Shown: positions 1 through 7,321, counted from the first letter of the stretch. The stretch is 11,393 bases of DNA from JAKVKY01 sp964293585 (GCA_964293585.1 CAXYYS010000062.1:1-11393), one strand, 5' to 3'. Made by a program: numbers and translations. The notes: a model not told the origin generated them from the letters alone.

Positions 1-704
1 TTTTTGATGACGAACGGAATTTGATCCGTATCGATATGAGCGAGTACATGGAGAAACATACAGTCTCCAGACTAATTGGCGCGCCCCCCGGCTATGTAGG
101 CTATGATGAAGGCGGCCAGCTTACTGAAGCCGTACGTCGTCATCCGTATTCGGTAGTTTTGTTCGATGAGATTGAAAAAGCACACGCCGATGTGTTTAAC
201 GCCCTGCTGCAGGTACTAGATGATGGTCGTTTGACTGATGGTCAGGGACGCAGCGTGGACTTTAAAAATACCATCATCATCATGACCAGTAACCTGGGCA
301 GCCAGGAGATCATGAGAAATGCGGGCAGTATGCCCCGGGAAGAACTGCAGAAGATGCTGCTGAATTTCTTTAGACCGGAATTCCTGAACCGTATTGATGA
401 TATCGTGGTCTTTAATGCTTTGCAGCCGGACCAGATTAAGGAAATCGTGAAACTGATCCTGGGCAACCTGGGAGCACGGCTGAACAAACAGCTGGAGATG
501 AAGCTGACGGCAACGGAGGAAGCAGTAGCTTATCTGGCCCAGACCGGTTTTGATCCTGCTTTTGGCGCCCGGCCGTTAAAGAGACTAATCGTACACACCG
601 TAGAAAACGTGCTCAGCCAGAAACTGGTGGCCGGAGAAGTGGGAAACGGCGATAGTGTGGAAGTCTACCTGAACAAGGGCCAGATTGATGTGCATAAGGT
701 TTAG
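1..704 (+). CDS. clpB: ClpB disaggregase, C-terminal part (5' end outside window)
   Basis: C-terminal ~233 residues of the Hsp100 AAA+ protein ClpB, which pulls polypeptides out of aggregates together with DnaK. The reading frame is open from base 3, so the TTG at 21 is an internal codon, not a start. What is visible is the second ATPase domain: the pore-loop segment GYVGYDEGG (about nt 90-117), Walker B VVLFDE with the Asp-Glu at 165-170, sensor 1 MTSN (about 283-294), the arginine-finger segment FRPEFLNRID (about 370-400), and sensor 2 GARPLKR (about 564-584), followed by the small C-terminal subdomain. The Walker A motif, first ATPase domain and coiled-coil middle domain lie upstream and cannot be seen. 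The end fits ClpB better than ClpC or ClpX, with no ClpP-binding loop evident. A terminator follows, so it ends its transcription unit. The family is secure; ClpB over ClpC/ClpE is very likely. Confidence 0.93.
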   Translation, partial: FDDERNLIRIDMSEYMEKHTVSRLIGAPPGYVGYDEGGQLTEAVRRHPYSVVLFDEIEKAHADVFNALLQVLDDGRLTDGQGRSVDFKNTIIIMTSNLGSQEIMRNAGSMPREELQKMLLNFFRPEFLNRIDDIVVFNALQPDQIKEIVKLILGNLGARLNKQLEMKLTATEEAVAYLAQTGFDPAFGARPLKRLIVHTVENVLSQKLVAGEVGNGDSVEVYLNKGQIDVHKV

Positions 705-765
705 GCCTAAGCTTAACGGCTGAGGCGGAGAACCTGAAAGATGCAGTTGGAGAAATAACACGTAG

Positions 766-802
766 AACCCCGGTGGTTGTTGTTAAGACCACCGGGGTTT
801 TT
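766..802 (+). terminator. Rho-independent terminator after clpB
   Basis: A perfect 12-bp inverted repeat (AACCCCGGTGGT at 766-777 and ACCACCGGGGTT at 788-799) encloses a 10-base loop and runs into five T residues (798-802). It lies about 60 bases after the clpB stop and ends that transcription unit before the efflux operon. Confidence 0.9.
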
Positions 803-858
803 CTGTGTATCGGGGAGGGATAGCGAAGAATTTTAACCTGACCGTCATAAATTCGTCA

Positions 859-905
859 CAAATATTTGCTAATTTAAACACAAGACAGGCAAGATAGTAT
901 ATAAT
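859..905 (+). promoter_or_regulatory. Probable promoter of the RND efflux operon, with a palindrome upstream
   Basis: A consensus -10 hexamer TATAAT lies at 900-905, 64 bases before the chosen start of the fusion-protein gene. No good -35 is present: at 17-bp spacing the hexamer is AACACA (877-882), so an activator or an alternative element may be needed. The perfect palindrome CAAATATTTG (859-868) sits just upstream of the -35 position, and a second AT-rich inverted repeat, TTAAA-TAT-TTTAA (938-950), lies in the leader. Either could bind a regulator, but no regulator gene is adjacent. Apart from the clpB terminator, I see nothing else in 705-957. Confidence 0.45.
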
Positions 906-969
906 TAGAGGAAGAATTCAGGGAAGAACAAGCAAAGTTAAATATTTTAATATAAAGGTGGTTACCAAG

Positions 970-2268
970 ATGGCTTTTGAAAAACCGACTCTCACCGGTA
1001 TGCAGCAAAAAGTAGCTGGCCTTAAAGATAAATTTTTAGCACTGGACAAACGTCAACGTTTAATCAGCGTAGGCGTTGTGTTGGTGCTTTTGCTTTTATT
1101 GGTACGGGGCTGTCAGTTCCTGAACCAGAATCAGACCGGCAAACAGGGTAAACAGAATATTGCCGTGCATGTTCAGGACGTACAGAAACGGGACCTGGCT
1201 AAAAGTATCTCCCTGGTGGGACAGACCGTGCCTAAGGCCCAGGTAGATATTGCGGCCAAATATCAGGGCCGGGTCATGAATGTGTATGCGGAACTGGGCC
1301 AGAAAGTGGCGGCTGGAGATTTGCTCATCGAGGAAGATACCAGGGATGCCGCTATCCTGGTGGAACAAAATCAGCATGCCTACCAGGAAGCGGTGGCCAA
1401 TATTCAGACCAACTCCGCCCAGCTCCATGCCAATCTGAGTAAGTACAAGGCGGATTATGATAAGGCGCAGCGTACCTACGAGCGTTATCTGCATGTGTTT
1501 AACGCCGGCGGTATTTCCAAGGAAACTTTGGCGTTAGCCAGGCAGGCCATGGAAGATGCTAAAGGCAATTATGACGCGGTGGCCAATCAGTTCACGGACG
1601 GAGAGGCTTCATCAATTTTAGCGGCCCGGGAAACAGCGGCTAAGGCTAAAGCAACCGTGGAAGCTTCCAAGAAGCAGCATAGCGATTTGTTGCTGACTTC
1701 TTCTATTGACGGGGTAGTAGGTTACAGGAACGTGGAAGCCGGTAATATGGTCAGTGCTGGTCAGAAACTGCTGAGCATTTTTGATACCAGTACCATGTAC
1801 GTGGATTATCAGGTAGCAGAAGCAGACCTGCCAGTTTTTAAGGTGGGAATGCCTTTGACGGTGAATATCACTTCCCTGGGTAAAGATTTTCAGGGCGATA
1901 TTATCTATATCAGTCCTCAGATTGATACCAGTACCATGAACTATGTGCTGCGGGTTTCCCTGGATAACGGCAATGGTCTCTTAAAGGGAGGTATGTTCGC
2001 CGATGCCAAGCTGAAGGATCTGGTGCGCCGCCAGGTCATTACCGTGCCTAAGGCGGCAGTGGTTACCAAGAACGGCAAACTATTGACGTATGTGCTGCAT
2101 ACAGATAAGAATACAGTGGAGCAGCGGGAGGTACGTACCGGTGCTAACGGTGATGATGCCGTAGAAATTTTGGATGGCCTGCAGCTGGGCGAAAAAGTGG
2201 CGACTACCAACCTGGCCCGTTTGTACGACGGGGCTCAGGTGCAAGCTCTGGCCGACCAGGCAGAATAG
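970..2268 (+). CDS. RND efflux periplasmic adaptor (membrane fusion protein, HlyD/AcrA family)
   Basis: Periplasmic adaptor subunit (432 aa) of a resistance-nodulation-division efflux pump, linking the inner-membrane pump to an outer-membrane channel. An N-terminal cytoplasmic stretch of ~30 residues precedes one membrane anchor (about residues 31-46, Leu/Val-rich). A lipoyl/barrel-sandwich half with a GRVMNVYAELGQKV signature follows (about 98-115), then a long helical hairpin rich in Ala, Gln and Lys (about 125-235), the second lipoyl half (GVVGYRNVEAGNMV), a beta-barrel domain and a membrane-proximal domain near the C terminus. The ATG at 970 is preferred over the GTG at 958 because AAAGGTGG (954-961) lies 8 bases before the ATG and overlaps the GTG. 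The stop is 9 bases before the pump gene, so the two are co-transcribed. The family is clear; the substrate cannot be told from sequence. Confidence 0.93.
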   Translation: MAFEKPTLTGMQQKVAGLKDKFLALDKRQRLISVGVVLVLLLLLVRGCQFLNQNQTGKQGKQNIAVHVQDVQKRDLAKSISLVGQTVPKAQVDIAAKYQGRVMNVYAELGQKVAAGDLLIEEDTRDAAILVEQNQHAYQEAVANIQTNSAQLHANLSKYKADYDKAQRTYERYLHVFNAGGISKETLALARQAMEDAKGNYDAVANQFTDGEASSILAARETAAKAKATVEASKKQHSDLLLTSSIDGVVGYRNVEAGNMVSAGQKLLSIFDTSTMYVDYQVAEADLPVFKVGMPLTVNITSLGKDFQGDIIYISPQIDTSTMNYVLRVSLDNGNGLLKGGMFADAKLKDLVRRQVITVPKAAVVTKNGKLLTYVLHTDKNTVEQREVRTGANGDDAVEILDGLQLGEKVATTNLARLYDGAQVQALADQAE

Positions 2269-2277
2269 GCGGCAGCT

Positions 2278-5200
2278 ATGAATATTACACGCTATTCTAT
2301 TCGCAAACCTATTGGCATTTCCATGATTGCTGTTTTCTTCATCATCCTGGGATTGTTTAGCTTTTACCGGATCGGCGTAGAACTTTTGCCGTCCATTAAT
2401 ATTCCCTATGTGACGGTAACGGTTAAATACCCCGGCGCCGGCGCCCAGGAAATTGAACAGAACGTCATTAAGCCTCTGGAAAATTCCTTATCGAGTTTGT
2501 CCAACCTGCGGCATATGACGGCGGTGGCCCGTCCGGAACAGGCCCGTATTACTTTGGAATTTGAATTCTGGGCCAACCTGGATACGGCTGCTATTGATAC
2601 CAGCCAGTATGTGAACCGGGCCCTCAGCAATCTGCCGGATGGTATCGAGACCCCTACAGTTATCAAGCGTGATGTGGATGCGCTTCCTATCATGGATATC
2701 TCTATCCTGTCCAATAAACCTTTGGGTGAAGTGTACACCAAGGCTAATGATTCTTTTGTGGAAACCATCCAGCGTGCTCCCGGTGTGTCCGATGTGGAAG
2801 TGTATGGCGGCCGGGATAAGGAAGTAGCGGTAGAAGTTGATAAGGCCAAACTGAAATATTTTAACCTGTCTGTAGCCGAGATTGTAAAACGTATTAAAGC
2901 AGAAAATGTACTGAACCCGGCCGGCTCCCTGTTTCACGGCCAGACCGAGACCAACGTGCGTTTGACCAGCCAGTTTACTTCTCCGGAAGAACTGGCCTCT
3001 ATCCATATCAATACTAATAAGGGTGTGGCGGTGCCTTTGTCCACCCTGGCCGATGTAAAAGAACAAGACCAGAGAGTCACCAGTTATGCCCGTACTAACG
3101 GTACGGACGTAGTTTCCATGTCCGTGTACAAGAATAGTAAGGCGAACGTGGTGGATACAGCCAAAGCCGTGCGGACGCAACTGGACCAGCTGCGGCAGGA
3201 TTATCCGGATTACCAGTTCCTCATCATCACCGATACCAGCACCTATGTGCAGCAGGCGCTGACCAATACCCTGGAAGCATTGATTGAAGGTCTGTTTACC
3301 ACGGGTTTGGTTTTGTACTTGTTCCTGCGCAGCTGGAAATCTTCCCTGGCGGTGTTAATTGCCATTCCTACTTCTCTGATTACCACTTTCTTTATGATCT
3401 ATATGGCCGGGTTTACCTTTAATATGCTGTCCCTGATGGGCATGAGCCTCTGTATCGGTATCCTGGTGGACGATTCTATCGTGGTACTGGAAAATATCCA
3501 GCGCCATCTAAAACAGGGTAAACCTGCAGACGTAGCTGCTGAGGAAGGTCGTAATGAAATTGGTACCGCGGCTATCGCCATCACGCTCTGCGACGTGGTA
3601 GTATTCCTGCCGATTGCTTTTATGCAGGGCATGACCGGACAGTTTTTCCGTCAGTTCGGTCTGACCATCGTGTTTGCCACCTTGTGTTCCCTGATGGTTT
3701 CTTTCACACTGACGCCCATGCTGGCTTCCCAGTTTTATAAGCACGGACTCCTGGAACCGAAGGGGCGCATGTGGGATTATTTTGATGCCAAAGGCGATTA
3801 TATTCTGGAAGTGTACGAGGGTGTGCTGCGGTGGAGTTTTAAGAATACGAAAAAGATTATCGTAGGCGTAAGTCTGACTTTGCTGGGTGCGCTAAGCTTG
3901 TATTGGCCTTTCGGTTTTATCGGCGGTGAATATATGCCCAAGACCGATGAAGGTTCTTTCCGTATCTCTACCCAGTTCCCGGTAGGACAGAGCATTGAGA
4001 CTACTAACGCCAAGGTGCGGGAAGTAGAAAATTACCTGATGCAGTTGCCGGAAGTAGTCAATTATCTGTCACGGGTAGGGCAGCCTTCCGGTAGTACAGG
4101 TTTTGTTACGGTACAGCTGGTGGACAAAGATAAACGTCAGGATGATATCTGGGCCATCACGGATAAAGTCCGCAGCTTTTTGCGTAAAAAATATCCTGAT
4201 GCTGTCATCCAGGTGAATGCAACCCAGAACTCCATGCCCGGTGTTTCCGGCGGCAGCGGTACTGGCGGTGGTGCCGGTAACAGCTCACCGCTGCAGATTG
4301 AGATTAGCGGTCCCACCCTGGAAAAAGTGGTGGCGGCTTCTTATAAGGTTCAGGATAACCTGGAAAAGATGGGCAACGTGAAAGATATCCGCAGTTCCTA
4401 TACCGAAGGTTCTCCGGAATATGCGGTGACAGTGGACCGGCAGCGGCTCCGTTATTTTAATGTGACCACGGAAAATGTGGATAATGCTTTTTCCAATGCT
4501 ATTACCGGTGTGAAAGCGGGATATTTTACCAACGACCCGTCTAATGATGACCAGGATACCCAGATTTATGTACGTTATAAAGGCGCTAATAGCTTTAAGG
4601 CTTCGGATTTGCGCTCCATACCTATTACCACAAAGAATAATACGGTCATCGACCTGGGCAACGTGGCCAATATTACTTACGGCAGCAGCCCTGTTATGCT
4701 CCGGCGGGTGGATAAACGTGAGTCTATCAATATTTCGGCCAACTTTGATAACGATAGCTTACAGAATATCATCAAGACTATTTCTACCCAGATTCCTTCC
4801 AACAGTTTAGGAGAAGGTGTCAACTACCGTTTCATCGGTCAGGCGGACAACATGGCAACCACCTTTACGGAGATGGGGCAGGCCATCGGTCTTTCCCTGA
4901 TCCTGGTGTATATCCTGCTGGCGGTTTTGTACGAATCTTTGTCCACGCCTATTATCAGGATGTTCTCCCTGCCTTTCGGTCTTATCGGGTCCTTCCTGTT
5001 CCTGGCCTTTACCAGGAATACGATTAACCTGTATTCCCTGCTGGGACTCCTGGTTATGGATGGACTGGTAGCAAAGAACGGCACCCTGCTTCTGGATTAT
5101 GCTTTAACTTTAATTCACCGGGGCGAGGATCCGGAAGTGGCTATCGTGGAGTCGGCCAAGGTCAGACTGCGGCCTATCTTTATGACTACTATTACCATGA

Positions 5201-5403
5201 TTACAGGTATGCTGCCCACGGCCCTGGCTTTAACACCGGGAAGTGAAACCCGCGTCAGCATGGCCTGGGTAGTTATCGGCGGTCTGATTTCCTCCACTTT
5301 CTTTACCCTGATCGCCATTCCTCTGATTTTCTTGTGGTTCGACCGTCTGCAGCCCTGGGAGAGAATCAAGGCTTTGTTTAAGAAACCGCAGCAGCAGGTG
5401 TAA
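2278..5403 (+). CDS. RND multidrug efflux pump, inner-membrane transporter (HAE1/AcrB-like)
   Basis: Proton-driven inner-membrane pump of the AcrB/MdtB type: 1041 aa, the usual length, with the expected duplicated layout (a membrane helix, a large periplasmic loop and a helix bundle, twice). The proton-relay residues are present: the adjacent aspartates D398-D399 in the fourth membrane helix (GILVDDSIVVLEN) and a lysine, K933, in the tenth (GLVAKNGTLLL). The N terminus has the typical start, MNITRYSIRKPIGISM. A glycine/serine-rich loop at about residues 655-671 lies in the second periplasmic region. The ATG at 2278 lies 9 bases after the adaptor gene, with only a weak AGGCGG ribosome site, so translation is probably coupled. 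No outer-membrane channel (TolC/OprM type) follows; a terminator does. Drug, metal, bile-salt or solvent export are all possible. Confidence 0.95.
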   Translation: MNITRYSIRKPIGISMIAVFFIILGLFSFYRIGVELLPSINIPYVTVTVKYPGAGAQEIEQNVIKPLENSLSSLSNLRHMTAVARPEQARITLEFEFWANLDTAAIDTSQYVNRALSNLPDGIETPTVIKRDVDALPIMDISILSNKPLGEVYTKANDSFVETIQRAPGVSDVEVYGGRDKEVAVEVDKAKLKYFNLSVAEIVKRIKAENVLNPAGSLFHGQTETNVRLTSQFTSPEELASIHINTNKGVAVPLSTLADVKEQDQRVTSYARTNGTDVVSMSVYKNSKANVVDTAKAVRTQLDQLRQDYPDYQFLIITDTSTYVQQALTNTLEALIEGLFTTGLVLYLFLRSWKSSLAVLIAIPTSLITTFFMIYMAGFTFNMLSLMGMSLCIGILVDDSIVVLENIQRHLKQGKPADVAAEEGRNEIGTAAIAITLCDVVVFLPIAFMQGMTGQFFRQFGLTIVFATLCSLMVSFTLTPMLASQFYKHGLLEPKGRMWDYFDAKGDYILEVYEGVLRWSFKNTKKIIVGVSLTLLGALSLYWPFGFIGGEYMPKTDEGSFRISTQFPVGQSIETTNAKVREVENYLMQLPEVVNYLSRVGQPSGSTGFVTVQLVDKDKRQDDIWAITDKVRSFLRKKYPDAVIQVNATQNSMPGVSGGSGTGGGAGNSSPLQIEISGPTLEKVVAASYKVQDNLEKMGNVKDIRSSYTEGSPEYAVTVDRQRLRYFNVTTENVDNAFSNAITGVKAGYFTNDPSNDDQDTQIYVRYKGANSFKASDLRSIPITTKNNTVIDLGNVANITYGSSPVMLRRVDKRESINISANFDNDSLQNIIKTISTQIPSNSLGEGVNYRFIGQADNMATTFTEMGQAIGLSLILVYILLAVLYESLSTPIIRMFSLPFGLIGSFLFLAFTRNTINLYSLLGLLVMDGLVAKNGTLLLDYALTLIHRGEDPEVAIVESAKVRLRPIFMTTITMITGMLPTALALTPGSETRVSMAWVVIGGLISSTFFTLIAIPLIFLWFDRLQPWERIKALFKKPQQQV

Positions 5404-5441
5404 AAGCTTGAGGGCTCCGGATAAATAATTTTAGCAAAAGT

Positions 5442-5478
5442 AAAACTCCTTGTACGCTATGTACAAGGAGTTTTTTTT
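5442..5478. terminator. Bidirectional terminator between convergent operons
   Basis: A perfect 14-bp stem (AAAACTCCTTGTAC at 5442-5455 and GTACAAGGAGTTTT at 5461-5474) with a 5-base loop GCTAT. The plus strand has eight T residues (5471-5478), ending the RND operon. The minus strand has four T residues in the mirrored position, which can end the thioredoxin-like gene. Confidence 0.92.
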
Positions 5479-5485
5479 CTGGAAC

Positions 5486-5731
5486 TTACAGGCCTAACTT
5501 AGCCAATAGTTTCAGCACTTCGTCCTTTTTCAGCACTTTGCCGAAAGAGGCCACCTTATCGTTGATAACCAGGGCCGGGGTGCTCATGACGCCGTAAGCG
5601 GCAATCTTGGCAAAGTCGGTCACATGGTCCAGCTGATACTCAATGCCTTTTTCCGTTAAAGCTTCTTTGGTGGCAGCTTCCAGGGCGTTGCAGTTGCAGC
5701 AGCCGGAGCCTAAAATTTTTACGTTTAACAT
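5486..5731 (-). CDS. Thioredoxin-like small redox protein (CxxC, 'redox-active disulfide protein' type)
   Basis: Small single-domain thioredoxin-fold protein (81 aa) of the family often called redox-active disulfide protein 2 / thioredoxin_3. It has the family's N-terminal beta strand followed by GSGCCNCN, giving a CxxC pair (C11 and C14 from the chosen start) with an extra cysteine, C12, between them. The cis-proline motif STPALVI (P52) completes the active site. The ATG at 5731 is chosen because AAGGAGG (5741-5747) is 9 bases upstream; the in-frame ATG at 5740 abuts that site with no spacing. It is the third gene of an arsR-permease-thioredoxin set, separated from the permease by a hairpin terminator. 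It presumably reduces, or passes thiols to, the permease or its substrate, which is an inference from context. There is no signal peptide, so it is cytoplasmic. Confidence 0.87.
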   Translation of the reverse strand: MLNVKILGSGCCNCNALEAATKEALTEKGIEYQLDHVTDFAKIAAYGVMSTPALVINDKVASFGKVLKKDEVLKLLAKLGL

Positions 5732-5774
5732 CTTGTTCATCCTCCTTAAAATTATGGTGAGACTACTTATATCT

Positions 5775-5808
5775 AAAAAGCTGTCTGTTTATCCCACAGG
5801 CGGTTTTT
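5775..5808 (-). terminator. Terminator at the permease stop codon, ahead of the thioredoxin-like gene
   Basis: Inverted repeat with a 9-bp stem including three G-T pairs (GCTGTCTGT at 5780-5788, ACAGGCGGT at 5796-5804), extended by an A/T tract on each side (AAAAA at 5775-5779, TTTTT from 5804). Read on the minus strand, it starts at the permease stop codon (5810-5808) and ends in five T residues. It could end most transcripts after the permease and let only a fraction reach the next gene. Confidence 0.65.
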
Positions 5809-6809
5809 TATACCAGTAAATATTGGAAAGCATTAAATACATAACCTACGATGATGATGCCTACGGTACAGATAATGATGAAAGTCCAGAGCAGTCTGGG
5901 CTTAATGGCCTGGCGCAGCATGATCATACTGGGCAGGCTTAAGGTGGTGACCGCCATCATGAAAGAGAGCACTGTACCCAGCTGGGCCCCTTTATACAGC
6001 AGGGCTTCCGCTACGGGGATGGTACCAAAGATATCGGCATACATGGGCACGCCGATAAGGGTGGCCAGGATGACGCCGAAAGGATTATTGCTGCCCAGCA
6101 CTTTTTCAATCCAGCTTTCCGGAATCCAGTTGTGGATCACGGCGCCGATACCAACGCCAATCAGGATATAGGGGAAAACTTTTTTGAAAGTGGTGAGCAT
6201 CTGGTCCCTGGCAAAAGCCACCCGGTCCGCCCGGGTCAGTTCCGGCGCGTCGACATCCGGTACGCCGCTAATATTGCGGATAAAATCTTCCACATAGTTT
6301 TCCAGATGCAGACGTTCAATAAGGGTACCGCCCGCCACCGCCACCACTAAGCCTAATAGTACGTAGGCCAGGGCTACCTTGGTGCCGAAGATGCTCATTA
6401 AGATAATGAGGCTGCCCAGATCCACCATGGGAGAGGAAATTAAAAAGGAAAAGGTTACGCCCAGGGGCAGGCCGGCGCTGGTAAAACCGATAAAGAGCGG
6501 GATGGAAGAGCAGGAGCAGAAAGGGGTGACGGTACCTAAGAGGGCCGCCATGATATTGGCCGGCAGGCCCTGGAAACGCCCCATGATCTTTTTGCTGCGC
6601 TCCGGAGGAAAATAGCTCTGGATATAGGAGATGATAAAGATCAGCACGCAGAGCAGGATAGTTATCTTTATAACATCATACAAGAAGAACTGGAGGCTGC
6701 CGCCGCCACGCCCGCTAATATCTACACCGACGCTGGTTAAGAGGCTGCCGATGAGCTCGTTTAACCACTGCATACCTAATATTTGTTTCTGCAAAAAGTT
6801 CCACATCAT
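5808..6809 (-). CDS. COG0701 permease, ArsP-like (putative organoarsenical/metalloid efflux)
   Basis: Polytopic inner-membrane permease (333 aa from this start) of the COG0701/DUF318 family, which includes ArsP, an exporter of trivalent organoarsenicals. It has about eight hydrophobic segments in two clusters, separated by a polar cytoplasmic loop (about residues 185-212). Two family hallmarks are visible: TPFCSCSSIP in the first half (C98 and C100), a probable thiol site for soft metals or metalloids, and GVPMYADIFG in the second half. The ATG at 6809 overlaps the arsR TGA in an ATGA arrangement, with AGGTG just upstream. A GTG at 6821 would give four extra residues, and the ATG at 6806 is also possible. 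Its position behind an ArsR repressor and before a thioredoxin-like protein supports metalloid or organometal export. The exact substrate is unknown. Confidence 0.88.
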   Translation of the reverse strand: MMWNFLQKQILGMQWLNELIGSLLTSVGVDISGRGGGSLQFFLYDVIKITILLCVLIFIISYIQSYFPPERSKKIMGRFQGLPANIMAALLGTVTPFCSCSSIPLFIGFTSAGLPLGVTFSFLISSPMVDLGSLIILMSIFGTKVALAYVLLGLVVAVAGGTLIERLHLENYVEDFIRNISGVPDVDAPELTRADRVAFARDQMLTTFKKVFPYILIGVGIGAVIHNWIPESWIEKVLGSNNPFGVILATLIGVPMYADIFGTIPVAEALLYKGAQLGTVLSFMMAVTTLSLPSMIMLRQAIKPRLLWTFIIICTVGIIIVGYVFNAFQYLLV

Positions 6810-7117
6810 TGACACCTGCACTTCTTGTTATCCACACAACATAAACTGCTGATAAAGGTCCGAAATTTTTTAAAGGCGGCGCAGTTCAGCCGGTAATAGC
6901 ACCATTTGCCTTCCTTCCGGGTTAGCAGCAGGCCACATTCGCTGAGCACTTTCATATGGTGGGACAGGGTGGGCTGGGTGATGTTAAATTTTTCCAGCAG
7001 CTTACAGCCGCACAATTCCCCCCGGGTTAACAGTTCCACGATTTGCAAACGGTTGCTGTCGCCCAGAGCTTTGCAAATGGCAGCAATCTGTTCCATCTTG
7101 GCTTTTGATGTCGTCAT
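6806..7117 (-). CDS. ArsR/SmtB-family metalloid-responsive repressor
   Basis: Winged-helix repressor of 103 aa, the usual ArsR length. The core reads ALGDSNRLQIVELL, then GELCGCKLLEKF, then the recognition helix region TQPTLSHHMKVL and the wing KEGKWCYYRL. ELCGCKL matches the position of the ELCVCDL metal site of classical ArsR, leaving C36 and C38 to bind As(III), Sb(III) or a similar thiophilic ligand. The C terminus carries a cysteine cluster (C93, C94, C100, C102) that could form a second site or a third-ligand donor. The ATG at 7117 follows GTGAGG at 8-base spacing. It overlaps the permease start by 4 bases, so the two are translationally coupled. The likely mode is autorepression: ligand binding releases the protein from the promoter immediately upstream. 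The inducing metal is not determined by sequence alone. Confidence 0.92.
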   Translation of the reverse strand: MTTSKAKMEQIAAICKALGDSNRLQIVELLTRGELCGCKLLEKFNITQPTLSHHMKVLSECGLLLTRKEGKWCYYRLNCAAFKKFRTFISSLCCVDNKKCRCQ

Positions 7118-7140
7118 CTCTAAAACCTCACATTCATAAC

Positions 7141-7182
7141 TGTCTATGTGACAAGTATAAAACTCAGATAGATATTTGTCAA
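7141..7182 (-). promoter_or_regulatory. arsR operon promoter with overlapping operator-like inverted repeats
   Basis: On the minus strand there is a perfect -35 TTGACA (7182-7177), a 17-bp spacer and a near-consensus -10 TATACT (7159-7154), about 37 bases before the arsR start. Two inverted repeats overlap it. ATATT-GACA-AATAT covers the -35, and TGTC-ACATA-GACA (7153-7141) lies just downstream of the -10 at the likely transcript start. Such placement suits an ArsR-type repressor blocking polymerase. The promoter is strong by eye; the operator assignment is an inference. Confidence 0.8.
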
Positions 7183-7271
7183 TATATAAAAGCTAGTTTA
7201 GTTTGGAAATATATCTTCCAGGTCTTGCCTGAATCACTTTTGCCCTGAGCTCGTAACTAGGTTTGTCATAT
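7183..7271. other. Intergenic stretch with two short inverted repeats, no gene
   Basis: This lies between the arsR promoter and the lpdA terminator. It holds TGGAA-ATATATC-TTCCA (7204-7220), immediately followed by CAGG-TCTTG-CCTG (7219-7231). Neither has a T tract, so they are not terminators. They may be regulator sites or chance. No supported open reading frame is present. Confidence 0.3.
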
Positions 7272-7321
7272 AAAAAGTGCACCTCTAAATGTTATTTTTA
7301 TCTAACATTTGGGGTGCACTT
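7272..7321 (-). terminator. Long-stem terminator after lpdA, possibly from insertion-sequence ends
   Basis: Arms of 20 and 19 bases (7275-7294 and 7303-7321) pair over their whole length apart from a single bulge and a wobble pair. The loop is 8 bases, TTTTTATC. Read on the minus strand, the hairpin ends in TTTTT (7276-7272), so it can end the lpdA transcript. There is no T tract on the plus strand. The arm contains GTGCACCCCAAATGTTAGA on the minus strand, which resembles terminal repeats of IS3-family elements; that likeness is from memory. Confidence 0.72.

Noticed and set aside
21..35. TTG at 21 as a gene start for the ClpB segment
   Set aside because: The frame stays open to the left edge, and the residues before it (FDDERN) match ClpB, so the gene is simply cut by the window.
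958..969. GTG start at 958 for the RND adaptor
   Set aside because: It lies inside the AAAGGTGG ribosome site; the ATG at 970 has proper 8-base spacing.
1111..1113. Cysteine C48 of the adaptor as a lipoprotein lipidation site
   Set aside because: It follows a Val-Arg-Gly sequence about 47 residues in; arginine before the cysteine and the long N terminus do not fit a lipobox. A plain membrane anchor is more likely.
2406..3180. Long antisense open frames inside the RND pump gene
   Set aside because: They lie opposite a strongly conserved gene, show no recognisable domain, and have biased composition typical of shadow frames.
6132..6852. Plus-strand open frames across the permease and arsR region
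   Set aside because: Shadows of well-supported minus-strand genes, with no ribosome sites or family signatures.
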